DNA of 36,985 bases from Arthrobacter sp. ok362 (lineage in GTDB: Bacteria > Actinomycetota > Actinomycetes > Actinomycetales > Micrococcaceae). The translations under genes and the position numbers were made by a program. The stretch lies in assembly GCF_900102785.1 (NCBI RefSeq), contig NZ_FNGC01000026.1:1-36985 (forward strand). Direction: 5' to 3'. Of this stretch, positions 1-6,979 are shown piece after piece. The notes beneath the pieces are model-generated. The model saw only the letters and a list, made by a program, of their open reading frames with translations, was not told where the DNA came from and did no database searches. Every line of letters begins with the position of its first letter. Within the stretch, counting starts at the first letter, position 1.

Positions 1-30
1 CCCCAGGGCGCCGGCGGGTGCGGACACAGG

Positions 31-149
31 GTTACGGCGGTCATAGCGTGGGGGAAACGCCCGGTCCCATCCCGAACCCGGAAGCTAAGACCCACAGCGC
101 CGATGGTACTGCACCCGGGAGGGTGTGGGAGAGTAGGTCACCGCCGGAC
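31..149 (+). rRNA. rrf: 5S ribosomal RNA
   Basis: 5S rRNA of the large ribosomal subunit. The sequence has the usual actinobacterial 5S landmarks: a 5' strand GTTACGGCGGT that pairs with ACCGCCGG near the 3' end to form helix I, the conserved core CCGAACCCGGAAGCTAAG, and GATGGTACTGC in the second half. Length of about 119 nt is normal; the ends are set from helix I and may be off by one or two bases. The 30 bases before it are presumably the end of the 23S-5S spacer, so the window probably begins just inside an rRNA operon. A strong hairpin terminator follows. Confidence 0.96.
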
Positions 150-163
150 AACCATTCAGGTCG

Positions 164-194
164 AGGACCCCCAACCACGTTGGGGGTCCTCCCG
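164..194 (+). terminator. Terminator after 5S rRNA
   Basis: Perfect 12-bp stem AGGACCCCCAAC (164-175) with GTTGGGGGTCCT (179-190) around a 3-nt loop, 15 bases after the 5S. There is only a weak T-rich tail. It would end the rRNA transcript. Confidence 0.8.
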
Positions 195-199
195 CATTT

Positions 200-513
200 A
201 ACCCCCAAACACCCCGCCAGGACCGCCGGCCGCGGCCTCCCACGCGGCCGCCCCGGCCCGCCACCCAAGGGGCGCAAAGTCCGCTGGCGAGGACCGCGGC
301 GGGTCTCGCTGAATCGGCGCCGCCGAAGGGGGCGTCCGCTCTGGGCGCAAATTGGCCGCTATCGGCGTCGATTCCAGTGATTTTCCCCAAAAAACGCCGA
401 AAACACGCGGAATTTGCCACCTCTGAGGCGCCAAGCTGGTAAGTTTTCGAACAGTGGTTTGTACGCATGCCGTGTGCAAGCTCCAAAAATCATGACCGTC
501 CAGGAGGACATAA
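200..513. other. Intergenic region upstream of hup
   Basis: No gene is supported here. The first half is very GC-rich and the last 140 bases are clearly more AT-rich, as expected for the promoter and leader of the abundant HU protein. I did not find a -35/-10 pair good enough to call. TTGCCA at 414-419 is the best -35-like hexamer, but no well-spaced -10 follows. Confidence 0.4.
502..507 (+). promoter_or_regulatory. Ribosome binding site of hup
   Basis: AGGAGG, a full match to the Shine-Dalgarno core, six bases before the ATG at 514. It fixes the hup start and fits a highly expressed gene. Confidence 0.85.
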
Positions 514-801
514 ATGGCTAAGAACCGTAGTGAACTTGTTGCAGAGGTCGCAGGCAAGGCCGGCACCAGCCAGGCAGCAGTCAACTCCGTGCTCGACGCA
601 CTGTTCGAGGTCTTCGAGACCTCTGTCGCCGCGGGCGAAAAGATCACCATCCCGGGCTGGCTCGCAGTCGAGCGCACCGACCGTGCAGCTCGCACCGGCC
701 GCAACCCGCAGACCGGCGAGACCATCCAGATTGCCGCTGGCCACAGCGTCAAGCTGACCGCCGGCTCCAAGCTGAAGGCTGCAGTCGCCAAGAAGAAGTA
801 G
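514..801 (+). CDS. hup: HU family DNA-binding protein
   Basis: Small basic histone-like nucleoid protein of 95 residues, close to the usual 90. HU dimers bind and bend DNA with little sequence preference and help compact the chromosome. The N-terminal helical dimer part opens MAKNRSELVAEVAGKAG, with the typical GTSQAAVNSVLDALFE helix. The DNA-clasping beta-arm region follows (ERTDRAARTGRNPQTGETIQI, where RNPQTGE is the family signature), and the tail is KAAVAKKK. It lacks the long lysine/alanine-rich C-terminal extension of mycobacterial HupB. The ATG is fixed by a perfect AGGAGG. It is a one-gene unit with its own terminator. Confidence 0.96.
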   Translation: MAKNRSELVAEVAGKAGTSQAAVNSVLDALFEVFETSVAAGEKITIPGWLAVERTDRAARTGRNPQTGETIQIAAGHSVKLTAGSKLKAAVAKKK

Positions 802-818
802 TCTTCTTCGCAGGCTTG

Positions 819-853
819 AAAGGAGCGGCAACCCTAGGGTTGCCGCTCCTTTT
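819..853 (+). terminator. Terminator of hup
   Basis: Perfect stem of 15-16 bp: AAGGAGCGGCAACCC (820-834), a TA apex, and GGGTTGCCGCTCCTT (837-851), followed by TT. It lies 18 bases after the hup stop codon. A very stable Rho-independent terminator. Confidence 0.92.
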
Positions 854-979
854 GCGTTCCCCGCCCAATCGGCGCCCGTTCGCCTGGGTGTTCCCCCGAC
901 CGTCCGCCTGGACCGATCCCCAAGGCCGAGCCGTTGGGGCCGATTCGCTGAGCAGGGCAGCGTAGCGGACAATGGAGGT

Positions 980-3154
980 GTGCCTTCCGCAGCAAATCCC
1001 ACGCCCACAACCGCAGCGCCCGTTCCTTCAGGGGACGCACGCGGCCCTGGCCAAGGTCCCGACGGGATTGCCCGGCGGTGGCTGATCGCCGGCCTTGGCG
1101 CGTTGTTCGTGGGCCTGGCCGCGGCACTCATCTTTTCCGGCGCGGCAGCCGCCCGCGAAGTCTCGGATCCGGGTGCGCTGGTGCGCTGGGGGCTCCCGGT
1201 GAGCAAAGCGGTCCACAACGTCGCCGTGGCCACGGTGATCGGCGCCCTGATCTTCGCCGTCGGGATCCTCCCGCGGAACAGGGACGGCTCCCGGTTCAAG
1301 GGCCAGGACGCCCCGGAACATCCGGCCTTCACCCGCGCGCTGGCCGTGGCCGCCGCGGCGGGCGCCGTCTGGACGTTCTCCGCGATCTCCGTGCTGGTCC
1401 TGGGCTACGCGGACATTGCAGGGCAGGGCATCTCAGGAGATCCGGAATTCACCCGTTCCCTCGTGTACTTCATGACGGACATCGAAACCGGACGCGCCTG
1501 GCTGGCGGTCGTGATCATCGCGGCCGTCGTCACCACCGCTCTTTTCGGGGTGCGCTCCCGCGGCGGGCTGGCACTGACGCTGGTCCTTTCGCTGATCGGA
1601 CTGGTTCCCGCCGCCCTGATCGGGCACTCCTCAAGCTCCAGCGACCACGAGGGCGCAATCAACTCGCTGGGCCTGCACCTGGTGGGCGTATCGGCCTGGG
1701 TGGGCGGCATCATCATGCTGGCGGTCCTTTCGGGCGTCCTGGGCGGCACCGCCGCCGGCGGGCGCAGCTCGGGTGCGTCCCCGCGGACCGCAGACATCAC
1801 CGAGCCGACCCTGCGCCGGTTCTCATCCCTTGCGGGCTTTGCCTTCGTTCTGGTCTTCGCCTCAGGCGTGATCAACGCCAGCATCCGCCTTACCACATGG
1901 GCAGACCTCTTCGGGTCGGCCTACGGGCAACTGATCCTCGCCAAGACGGCGGCGGTCCTTGTGCTGGGCGGCATCGGGCTCATGCACCGCCGCTGGGTTA
2001 TCCCGCAGCTGGGCAACCGCGGCATGGGCAGGTCCGCGCGCCAAGTGCTGTGGCAGTTGGTGATCGTGGAGCTGATCATCATGGGAGCGACGTCCGGGAT
2101 CGCCGTGGCCCTGGGGCGCTCTGCCCCGCCGCAGCCCACCAGTTTCGCCCCCGACGCGTCGCCGGCCTTCATCCTCTCCGGCTACGAGCTTCCGCCGGAG
2201 CTGACCCCGGAACGATGGCTCACGGAGTGGCGGCTCGACTGGCTCTGGGTCGCCGTCGCAGCCTTTGCCCTGGTGTCCTATGTCCTCGGCGTCCGGAAGG
2301 TACTGCAACGGGGCGACTCGTGGCCCTGGTTCCGGACGGTCAACTGGGTGATCGGGATCGTGGTCCTCACCTACGTGACCTCGGGACCGCCGTCGGTCTA
2401 CGGCAGGGTACTGTTCTCGGCGCACATGGTGGACCACATGGCCCTGACCATGGTGGCCCCCATCTTCCTGGTCCTCGGCGCACCCGTGACGCTGGCGCTC
2501 CGGGCGCTCGCCCCGCGGCGCGACAGCTCGCGCGGACCGCGTGAGTGGGTGATGATCTTCATCCACTCCAAGTTCTCGCAACTGGTGACCCACCCGCTGT
2601 TCGCGGCCGCCAACTTCGCCGGCTCCATCGTGCTCTTCTACTACTCGGACGCGTTCGGCTACGCGATGCGGGACCACGTGGGCCACGAGCTCATGAACCT
2701 GCACTTCGCCCTCACCGGCTACATCTTCGTGCTCACCATGATCGGCACCGATCCGCTGCCGCGCCGCGCACCGTACCCCATGCGGCTGCTGCTCCTGCTG
2801 GCCACCATGGGCTTCCACGCGTTCTTCGGCGTCGCCATCATGGGCGGCACGGGGCTGTTGGCTGCGGACTACTTCGGCAACCTGGGGCGGACGTGGGGCC
2901 CCTCGGCCCTGCTGGACCAGCAGATGGGCGGTGCCGTGGCCTGGGGCATCGGTGAAGTGCCAACCCTGCTGGTGGCGATCGGCGTCGCCGTTATGTGGTC
3001 CCGCTCCGATGCGCGCGAGTCCAAACGCACCGACCGGGCGGCGGATAGGAATAACGACGCCGACCTCACCGCTTACAACGATATGTTTGCCAAGCTGGCC
3101 GAGCGCGACGCCAGGCTTGCCGAACGCAATTCAAAGCTGGAAGGACGCTCATGA
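980..3154 (+). CDS. CopD / CtaG (caa3-type) fusion membrane protein
   Basis: Large polytopic membrane protein of 724 residues. The N-terminal half (about residues 30-400) has many transmembrane helices and ends in a CopD-like copper-resistance segment (RRFSSLAGFAFVLVFASG to GGIGLMHRRWV). The C-terminal half (about 420-690) is a caa3_CtaG-type cytochrome oxidase assembly domain, with YVTSGPPSVYG, HMVDHMALTM and the ALTGYIF region carrying conserved histidines. CopD proteins handle copper import and CtaG-type proteins help build cytochrome oxidase, so a role in supplying copper to the oxidase is inferred. The charged tail repeats a heptad (KLAERDA, RLAERNS). The GTG start at 980 is only one base after a GGAGG, too close, so the true start may differ. 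It overlaps the next gene by ATGA. Confidence 0.88.
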   Translation: MPSAANPTPTTAAPVPSGDARGPGQGPDGIARRWLIAGLGALFVGLAAALIFSGAAAAREVSDPGALVRWGLPVSKAVHNVAVATVIGALIFAVGILPRNRDGSRFKGQDAPEHPAFTRALAVAAAAGAVWTFSAISVLVLGYADIAGQGISGDPEFTRSLVYFMTDIETGRAWLAVVIIAAVVTTALFGVRSRGGLALTLVLSLIGLVPAALIGHSSSSSDHEGAINSLGLHLVGVSAWVGGIIMLAVLSGVLGGTAAGGRSSGASPRTADITEPTLRRFSSLAGFAFVLVFASGVINASIRLTTWADLFGSAYGQLILAKTAAVLVLGGIGLMHRRWVIPQLGNRGMGRSARQVLWQLVIVELIIMGATSGIAVALGRSAPPQPTSFAPDASPAFILSGYELPPELTPERWLTEWRLDWLWVAVAAFALVSYVLGVRKVLQRGDSWPWFRTVNWVIGIVVLTYVTSGPPSVYGRVLFSAHMVDHMALTMVAPIFLVLGAPVTLALRALAPRRDSSRGPREWVMIFIHSKFSQLVTHPLFAAANFAGSIVLFYYSDAFGYAMRDHVGHELMNLHFALTGYIFVLTMIGTDPLPRRAPYPMRLLLLLATMGFHAFFGVAIMGGTGLLAADYFGNLGRTWGPSALLDQQMGGAVAWGIGEVPTLLVAIGVAVMWSRSDARESKRTDRAADRNNDADLTAYNDMFAKLAERDARLAERNSKLEGRS

Positions 3155-5112
3155 CCGAAACCGTACGCACCCATCTCCGGGTCCGGGCCTCCGAACTGGT
3201 GGGCCGCAACTGGCTGAACACCGGTGGCAAGTCCCTGGACCTCGAATCCCTGCGCGGCAAGATCGTGCTGCTGGACTTCTGGACGTTCTGCTGCATCAAC
3301 TGCCTGCACGTCCTGGACGAGCTCCGTCCGCTCGAGCAGCAGTACTCGGATGTCCTGGTGACGGTCGGTGTGCATTCGCCCAAGTTCGAGCACGAGGCCG
3401 ATCCCGTGGCACTGGCGGCCGCCGTCGAACGCTACGAGATTCGCCACCCGGTTCTCGACGACCCCGAACTGGACACCTGGAAGGCCTACACGGCCCGGGC
3501 GTGGCCCACCCTGGTGGTCATCGATCCCGAGGGCTACATCGTGGCGCACCTCTCCGGTGAAGGCCACGCGGACGGCCTCGCCGTGCTGATCCCCGAACTG
3601 ATCGCCGAGCATGAGGGTAGGGGCGCCCTGCACCGCGGCGACGGCCCCTATGTGGCGCCAGAACCGACGTCGGGCACGCTGCGCTTCCCGGGAAAGGCCC
3701 TGTTCCTGCCCGCCGGCCGCGGCGTCGGCACCGCGGAGGACGCCGGCTCCTGGCTGGTCACCGACACCGGCCATCACCGCATCGTGGAGCTCTCCACCGA
3801 CTTCCAGACGGTGCTGGCCACCTACGGCTCCGGCAACAAGGGCCACGCCGACGGCAACGCCGCCACCGCCCGGTTCAATGAACCGCAGGGCCTGGTGCTG
3901 CTGCCCGAGGACGTGGCCGCGGACGCCGGTTACGACGTCGTAATTGCGGACTCAGTGAACCACCGGCTCCGTGGGCTCTCCCTCACGGACGGAACCGTCC
4001 GGACGCTGGCCGGCAACGGCGTGCAGCGGCTGCTGGAAACCGGCCCGGCCCGCGTGGACGAGGAAGGCGCCGCCTACGGTACCCGGCTCGAGGCGGATCC
4101 GCTCGCGGTGTCCCTGAGTTCGCCGTGGGATGTCGTCTGGTCCACCAAACTCAACGCCGTGGTGGTGGCGATGGCTGGAGTGCACCAGATCTTCAGTTTC
4201 GAGCCAACCTCAGGCGCCGTAAAAATCATCGCCGGCAACGGCCTCGAAGGGCTCCTGGACGGCCCGGGCGCCGAAGCCTGGTTCGCCCAGTCCTCCGGCG
4301 TCGCCGAAGACGCCGACGGCAACATCTGGGTGGCTGACTCCGAGACCTCCGCCCTGCGCAAACTCGTCATTGACGACGCCGGCAGCATCACCGTCGAGTC
4401 GGCCGTGGGCAAGGGCCTGTTCGACTTCGGCTTCCGCGACGGCCCCGCCGCAGAGGCGCGGCTGCAGCACCCGCTCGGCGTGACGGTGCTCCCTGACGGC
4501 TCGGTGGCCATCGCGGACACGTACAACGGCGCAGTCCGCCGCTACGACCCCGCGACCGGCACGGTCTCCACGCTGGCCCGCGGGCTGTCCGAGCCTTCCG
4601 ACGTGATTGTCGACCACACGCAGGTCGCCGGAGCCGAGCCGTTGCTGGTGGTGGTCGAGGCCAACAAGCACCAGCTGGTCTACGTGCCGATCCCGAAGGA
4701 AGCACAGCAGGTGGACGAGGGCGCGGCACAGACCCACCGGCCCAAGAGCCCCGTGGCGCCCGGGCCGCTCGAACTGGCCGTCCGCTTCACGGCGCCTACT
4801 GGGCAGAAGCTGGACGACCGCTGGGGCGATCCCACCCAGCTGAAGATCTCGTCCACACCGCCCGAACTGCTGGTCTCCGGCGGCGGGACGTCTGTGGGCC
4901 TCCTGCGTACCCTGGAGCTTTCCTCGGACATTCCCGAAGGCGTCCTGCACATCACCGCCCGCGCGGCGGCCTGCGACGGCCCCGAAGACGCCGACGGCGA
5001 GATCCCGGACCACGCGGCCTGCCACCTCTACCAGCAGGACTGGGGAATCCCCGTGCTCCTGCAGGCCGACGGCGACACCGAGCTGGTCCTTGACCTGCGT
5101 GGAATGGACTGA
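3151..5112 (+). CDS. Thioredoxin-like / NHL-repeat protein
   Basis: 653-residue two-part protein. Residues about 15-150 are a TlpA/thioredoxin-like fold: LRGKIVLLDFWTFCCINCLH with a C48-I-N-C51 redox pair, then the cis-proline loop ARAWPTLVVIDPEG. Residues about 170-510 are an NHL-type beta-propeller with repeats such as FNEPQGLVLL, SSPWDVVW and LQHPLGVTVLPDGSVAIADTYN. A C-terminal beta-rich region of about 120 residues follows. No signal peptide is visible, so it is probably cytoplasmic unless anchored otherwise. The start overlaps the CopD-CtaG stop (ATGA), so the two are translationally coupled. This suggests thiol or copper chemistry tied to oxidase assembly; the substrate is unknown. SD AAGGA lies about 7 bases before the ATG. 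Confidence 0.9.
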   Translation: MTETVRTHLRVRASELVGRNWLNTGGKSLDLESLRGKIVLLDFWTFCCINCLHVLDELRPLEQQYSDVLVTVGVHSPKFEHEADPVALAAAVERYEIRHPVLDDPELDTWKAYTARAWPTLVVIDPEGYIVAHLSGEGHADGLAVLIPELIAEHEGRGALHRGDGPYVAPEPTSGTLRFPGKALFLPAGRGVGTAEDAGSWLVTDTGHHRIVELSTDFQTVLATYGSGNKGHADGNAATARFNEPQGLVLLPEDVAADAGYDVVIADSVNHRLRGLSLTDGTVRTLAGNGVQRLLETGPARVDEEGAAYGTRLEADPLAVSLSSPWDVVWSTKLNAVVVAMAGVHQIFSFEPTSGAVKIIAGNGLEGLLDGPGAEAWFAQSSGVAEDADGNIWVADSETSALRKLVIDDAGSITVESAVGKGLFDFGFRDGPAAEARLQHPLGVTVLPDGSVAIADTYNGAVRRYDPATGTVSTLARGLSEPSDVIVDHTQVAGAEPLLVVVEANKHQLVYVPIPKEAQQVDEGAAQTHRPKSPVAPGPLELAVRFTAPTGQKLDDRWGDPTQLKISSTPPELLVSGGGTSVGLLRTLELSSDIPEGVLHITARAAACDGPEDADGEIPDHAACHLYQQDWGIPVLLQADGDTELVLDLRGMD

Positions 5113-5125
5113 GCCGCTGCCGATC

Positions 5126-5170
5126 AAAAGGCTGCTGTCCGTGACCTCGCGTCACGGACAGCAGCCTTTT
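5126..5170 (+). terminator. Terminator of the CopD-CtaG / NHL operon
   Basis: Perfect 20-bp stem: 5126-5145 (AAAAGGCTGCTGTCCGTGAC) pairs with 5151-5170 around the 5-nt loop CTCGC. The outermost four pairs are A-T, so the right arm ends in TTTT. It starts 13 bases after the stop. The stem sequence resembles other copies around the neighbouring DUF559 ORF (see findings). Confidence 0.93.
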
Positions 5171-5194
5171 GGCTTTCCTCGGACCCGTAGCCGC

Positions 5195-5246
5195 GGAATC
5201 CCGCCGCCCGTCGACTCCCGGGGCTTCAAAAAGCTGCCCGGCGTGA
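5195..5246. repeat. Left arm of inverted repeat around the DUF559 ORF
   Basis: 52 nt. Aligned without gaps to the reverse complement of 5717-5768 it is identical at 34 positions. The ten-base block GGAATCCCGC (5195-5204) and the twelve-base block CAAAAAGCTGCC (5227-5238) are both exact, with the same 22-nt spacing in each arm. Confidence 0.7.
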
Positions 5247-5253
5247 CGCGGAA

Positions 5254-5262
5254 TTATCCACA
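5254..5262 (+). promoter_or_regulatory. Perfect DnaA-box sequence (TTATCCACA)
   Basis: Exact match to the strong DnaA box consensus TTATNCACA, next to the left inverted-repeat arm. A second perfect copy is at 32932. One box alone does not make an origin; binding is untested. Confidence 0.4.
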
Positions 5263-5305
5263 TACGGCAGCCTGCCGGTGCCGCGCCTAGTGAGCGGGGC
5301 GAATC

Positions 5306-5713
5306 ATGAGCAGGGGCGATATGACGCTGGATTTCTTGCGGCGGCGGCTGCCTGGGACGCGTAACGGCCGGGCCCGGGAGGTCCTGAACTGGGTGGACCG
5401 TGGCGCAGAATCCCTGCTGGAGACCCTGGCCCGAACCTATTTCCAACAAGCCGGAATTTGGGTGGAGACGCAGGTGCACATTGAGGGCGTTGGGTATGTG
5501 GATCTGCTGCTGGAGGGCTGGCTGATCGTGGAGCTCGACGGTCGTCATCACGGCGAATGGGAGCAGGTGAAGAAGGACCAGCGCCGCAACAACCGCTCGG
5601 TGGCCCGGGGCTACGCAGTGCTCCGCTACTACTATGCCGACGTGGTTCACCATCCGGCGGCCATGGTGGCGGAGGTCCTGGCGGTTCTTGCCAGCGTGAA
5701 AGCGCCCAGATAG
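5306..5713 (+). CDS. DUF559 (Vsr-like) nuclease domain protein, probably truncated
   Basis: 135-residue protein with a DUF559 domain of the PD-(D/E)XK / very-short-patch-repair endonuclease superfamily. Visible core: VDLLLEGWLIVELDG (catalytic-type D and ExDG), then QVKKDQRRNNRSVARGY and VLRYYY. From memory, related actinobacterial proteins are near 280-300 residues, with an N-terminal AbiEi-like part before a segment like REVLNWVDRGAESLLETLART. Here that segment begins at residue 24 and a TGA sits five codons before the ATG. The ORF therefore looks like the C-terminal half of a longer gene, either a remnant or a short nuclease. No good Shine-Dalgarno is seen. Inverted-repeat arms flank it. 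Confidence 0.72.
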   Translation: MSRGDMTLDFLRRRLPGTRNGRAREVLNWVDRGAESLLETLARTYFQQAGIWVETQVHIEGVGYVDLLLEGWLIVELDGRHHGEWEQVKKDQRRNNRSVARGYAVLRYYYADVVHHPAAMVAEVLAVLASVKAPR

Positions 5714-5716
5714 ATA

Positions 5717-5768
5717 TCACGGCCGGCAGCTTTTTGGGCACCGGGGGAGAAGAAATCCGCGGGATTCC
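5717..5768. repeat. Right arm of inverted repeat around the DUF559 ORF
   Basis: Starts three bases after the DUF559 stop. GGCAGCTTTTTG (5725-5736) and GCGGGATTCC (5759-5768) are exact complements of the two conserved blocks of the left arm, at the same spacing. A further related sequence, CAAAGTCTGCGCTGCGTGAC, is at 5794-5813. Confidence 0.7.
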
Positions 5769-5844
5769 TGGGGAGCAGTGCTCTCGGATGGCCCAAAGTC
5801 TGCGCTGCGTGACGGGAAGGGACCCTGCGGCGGGGAACCTCCCC

Positions 5845-5898
5845 GGTTCTGGTAGTTAACCGGGTTCTAGTAGTTAACCGAGGTCTAGTAGTTGAGCT
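5845..5898. repeat. Three tandem 18-nt repeats at a stop codon
   Basis: GGTTCTGGTAGTTAACCG (5845-5862), GGTTCTAGTAGTTAACCG (5863-5880) and AGGTCTAGTAGTTGAGCT (5881-5898). The third copy holds the stop codon and last codons (Leu-Asn-Tyr-stop) of the minus-strand gene ending at 5885. The other two copies lie just downstream and repeat the Asn-Tyr codons; copy two also repeats the TAG stop. Confidence 0.88.
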
Positions 5899-6877
5899 GC
5901 GGCGTGAGCTTGACGGTGTCGCCGTCGATGTCCAGGCGGGTCGTGAAGCTGAAATCGTGGACGGAGTTGATGTCGGTCGCGGCGCCCGTAAACAGGTCCA
6001 CCTGGCGAGCCCTGATCCGGGCCTTGCCGTCCAGGGGTGCTACCACCCAGCGGCCGCCGAACGGCTCGATGCTGACGGTGGGGTAGTTCGTGATGCTCCA
6101 GTCGATGGTCCCGTCAATCACGCGGTTGTTGGTGGCGTGGTAGAACGGGCAGTCAGGCTGCAGCTTCTGCTGCTTGTCTGCCTCGTCGGCGCAGGAGTCC
6201 AGGAACTCCTTGACCTTGCCGCTCACGGCCTCCTTCAGGGCGCCTGTGGCCTCGGTCAGCAGGTTCAGCGAGGCCGGGCGCGCGTCCCCGCCCGTCACGG
6301 TTGCCCGGGTGGCCGGGGCGGTGAAGTACTGGCCGTTCAGCGCGGCCTCGTACTCGCCGGGATAGAAGACAGCGAAGGAGTTGCGGCCGTTGGGCATGTT
6401 TACCGGTACCCCGTTGACGGTGGCCTCGCTGGAGTTGACCACGGTGACGTCCAGGACGGGCAGCGCAGCCGGGACGAAAGACCATTTGTCGAAGAACAGC
6501 CACTCGGTGCCGGAGCGTTCCAGCAGGAACTCTGTCCGCAACCGGCTGCCGTCGATCGTGTAGTCCATGGGCACCATGACTTGGTTCGCTCCGCGCTCTT
6601 CAGCGTCACCAAGTTTGACGTCGGTGACGCGGGCGGCCGCGGTTTGCAGAGCGGTTCCGTCGAGCATCGCCGGGTTGCTTTGTGGCACGGAGGCGCGCAA
6701 CAGCCCCAATGCCTTTTCGCCATCGCCCTTTTGCAGGGCGCTGAGATATTCGCGGACTGGCTGCTGGGGCCCGGCAATGGAGTCGTTCACCAGGTTGATG
6801 GACACGATGGCCCCGGCCACGGCAAGCATCAGCCCGAGCAGCCACACTGCTGCGATTTTGACCAACGACTGACTCAT
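5885..6877 (-). CDS. Membrane-anchored protein of unknown function
   Basis: Not recognised. From the ATG at 6877 it has 330 residues. One N-terminal transmembrane segment (about residues 6-28, VKIAAVWLLGLMLAVAGAIVSINLV) is followed by a soluble domain predicted outside the cell. Residues 30-130 (PVREYLSALQKGDGEKALGLL, then a YTIDGSRLRTEFLLERSGTEW stretch) look like the NTF2-like DUF4878 type found in many actinobacterial membrane proteins. Two or three beta-rich segments follow. The frame stays open up to 6934, but MSQSLVKIAAVW is the natural start before the hydrophobic segment. The nearby GTG at 6883 cannot be excluded. The gene follows the HerA-like gene on the same strand by about 100 nt. 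The 3' end is part of an 18-nt tandem repeat. Confidence 0.78.
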   Translation of the reverse strand: MSQSLVKIAAVWLLGLMLAVAGAIVSINLVNDSIAGPQQPVREYLSALQKGDGEKALGLLRASVPQSNPAMLDGTALQTAAARVTDVKLGDAEERGANQVMVPMDYTIDGSRLRTEFLLERSGTEWLFFDKWSFVPAALPVLDVTVVNSSEATVNGVPVNMPNGRNSFAVFYPGEYEAALNGQYFTAPATRATVTGGDARPASLNLLTEATGALKEAVSGKVKEFLDSCADEADKQQKLQPDCPFYHATNNRVIDGTIDWSITNYPTVSIEPFGGRWVVAPLDGKARIRARQVDLFTGAATDINSVHDFSFTTRLDIDGDTVKLTPQLNY

Positions 6878-6979
6878 CTGCACGATTCTTACGTTACCTG
6901 CACCCCACAGGAATCTCGGTGTCACGGTTCGCATCTGTGACGCGGAGCATGGCTCGGATGGACGCCGCCGTGCTGGTCG

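Noticed and set aside
5254..5262. Replication origin of a plasmid or element
   Set aside because: Only one DnaA box, no iterons, no AT-rich unwinding region and no replication gene nearby.
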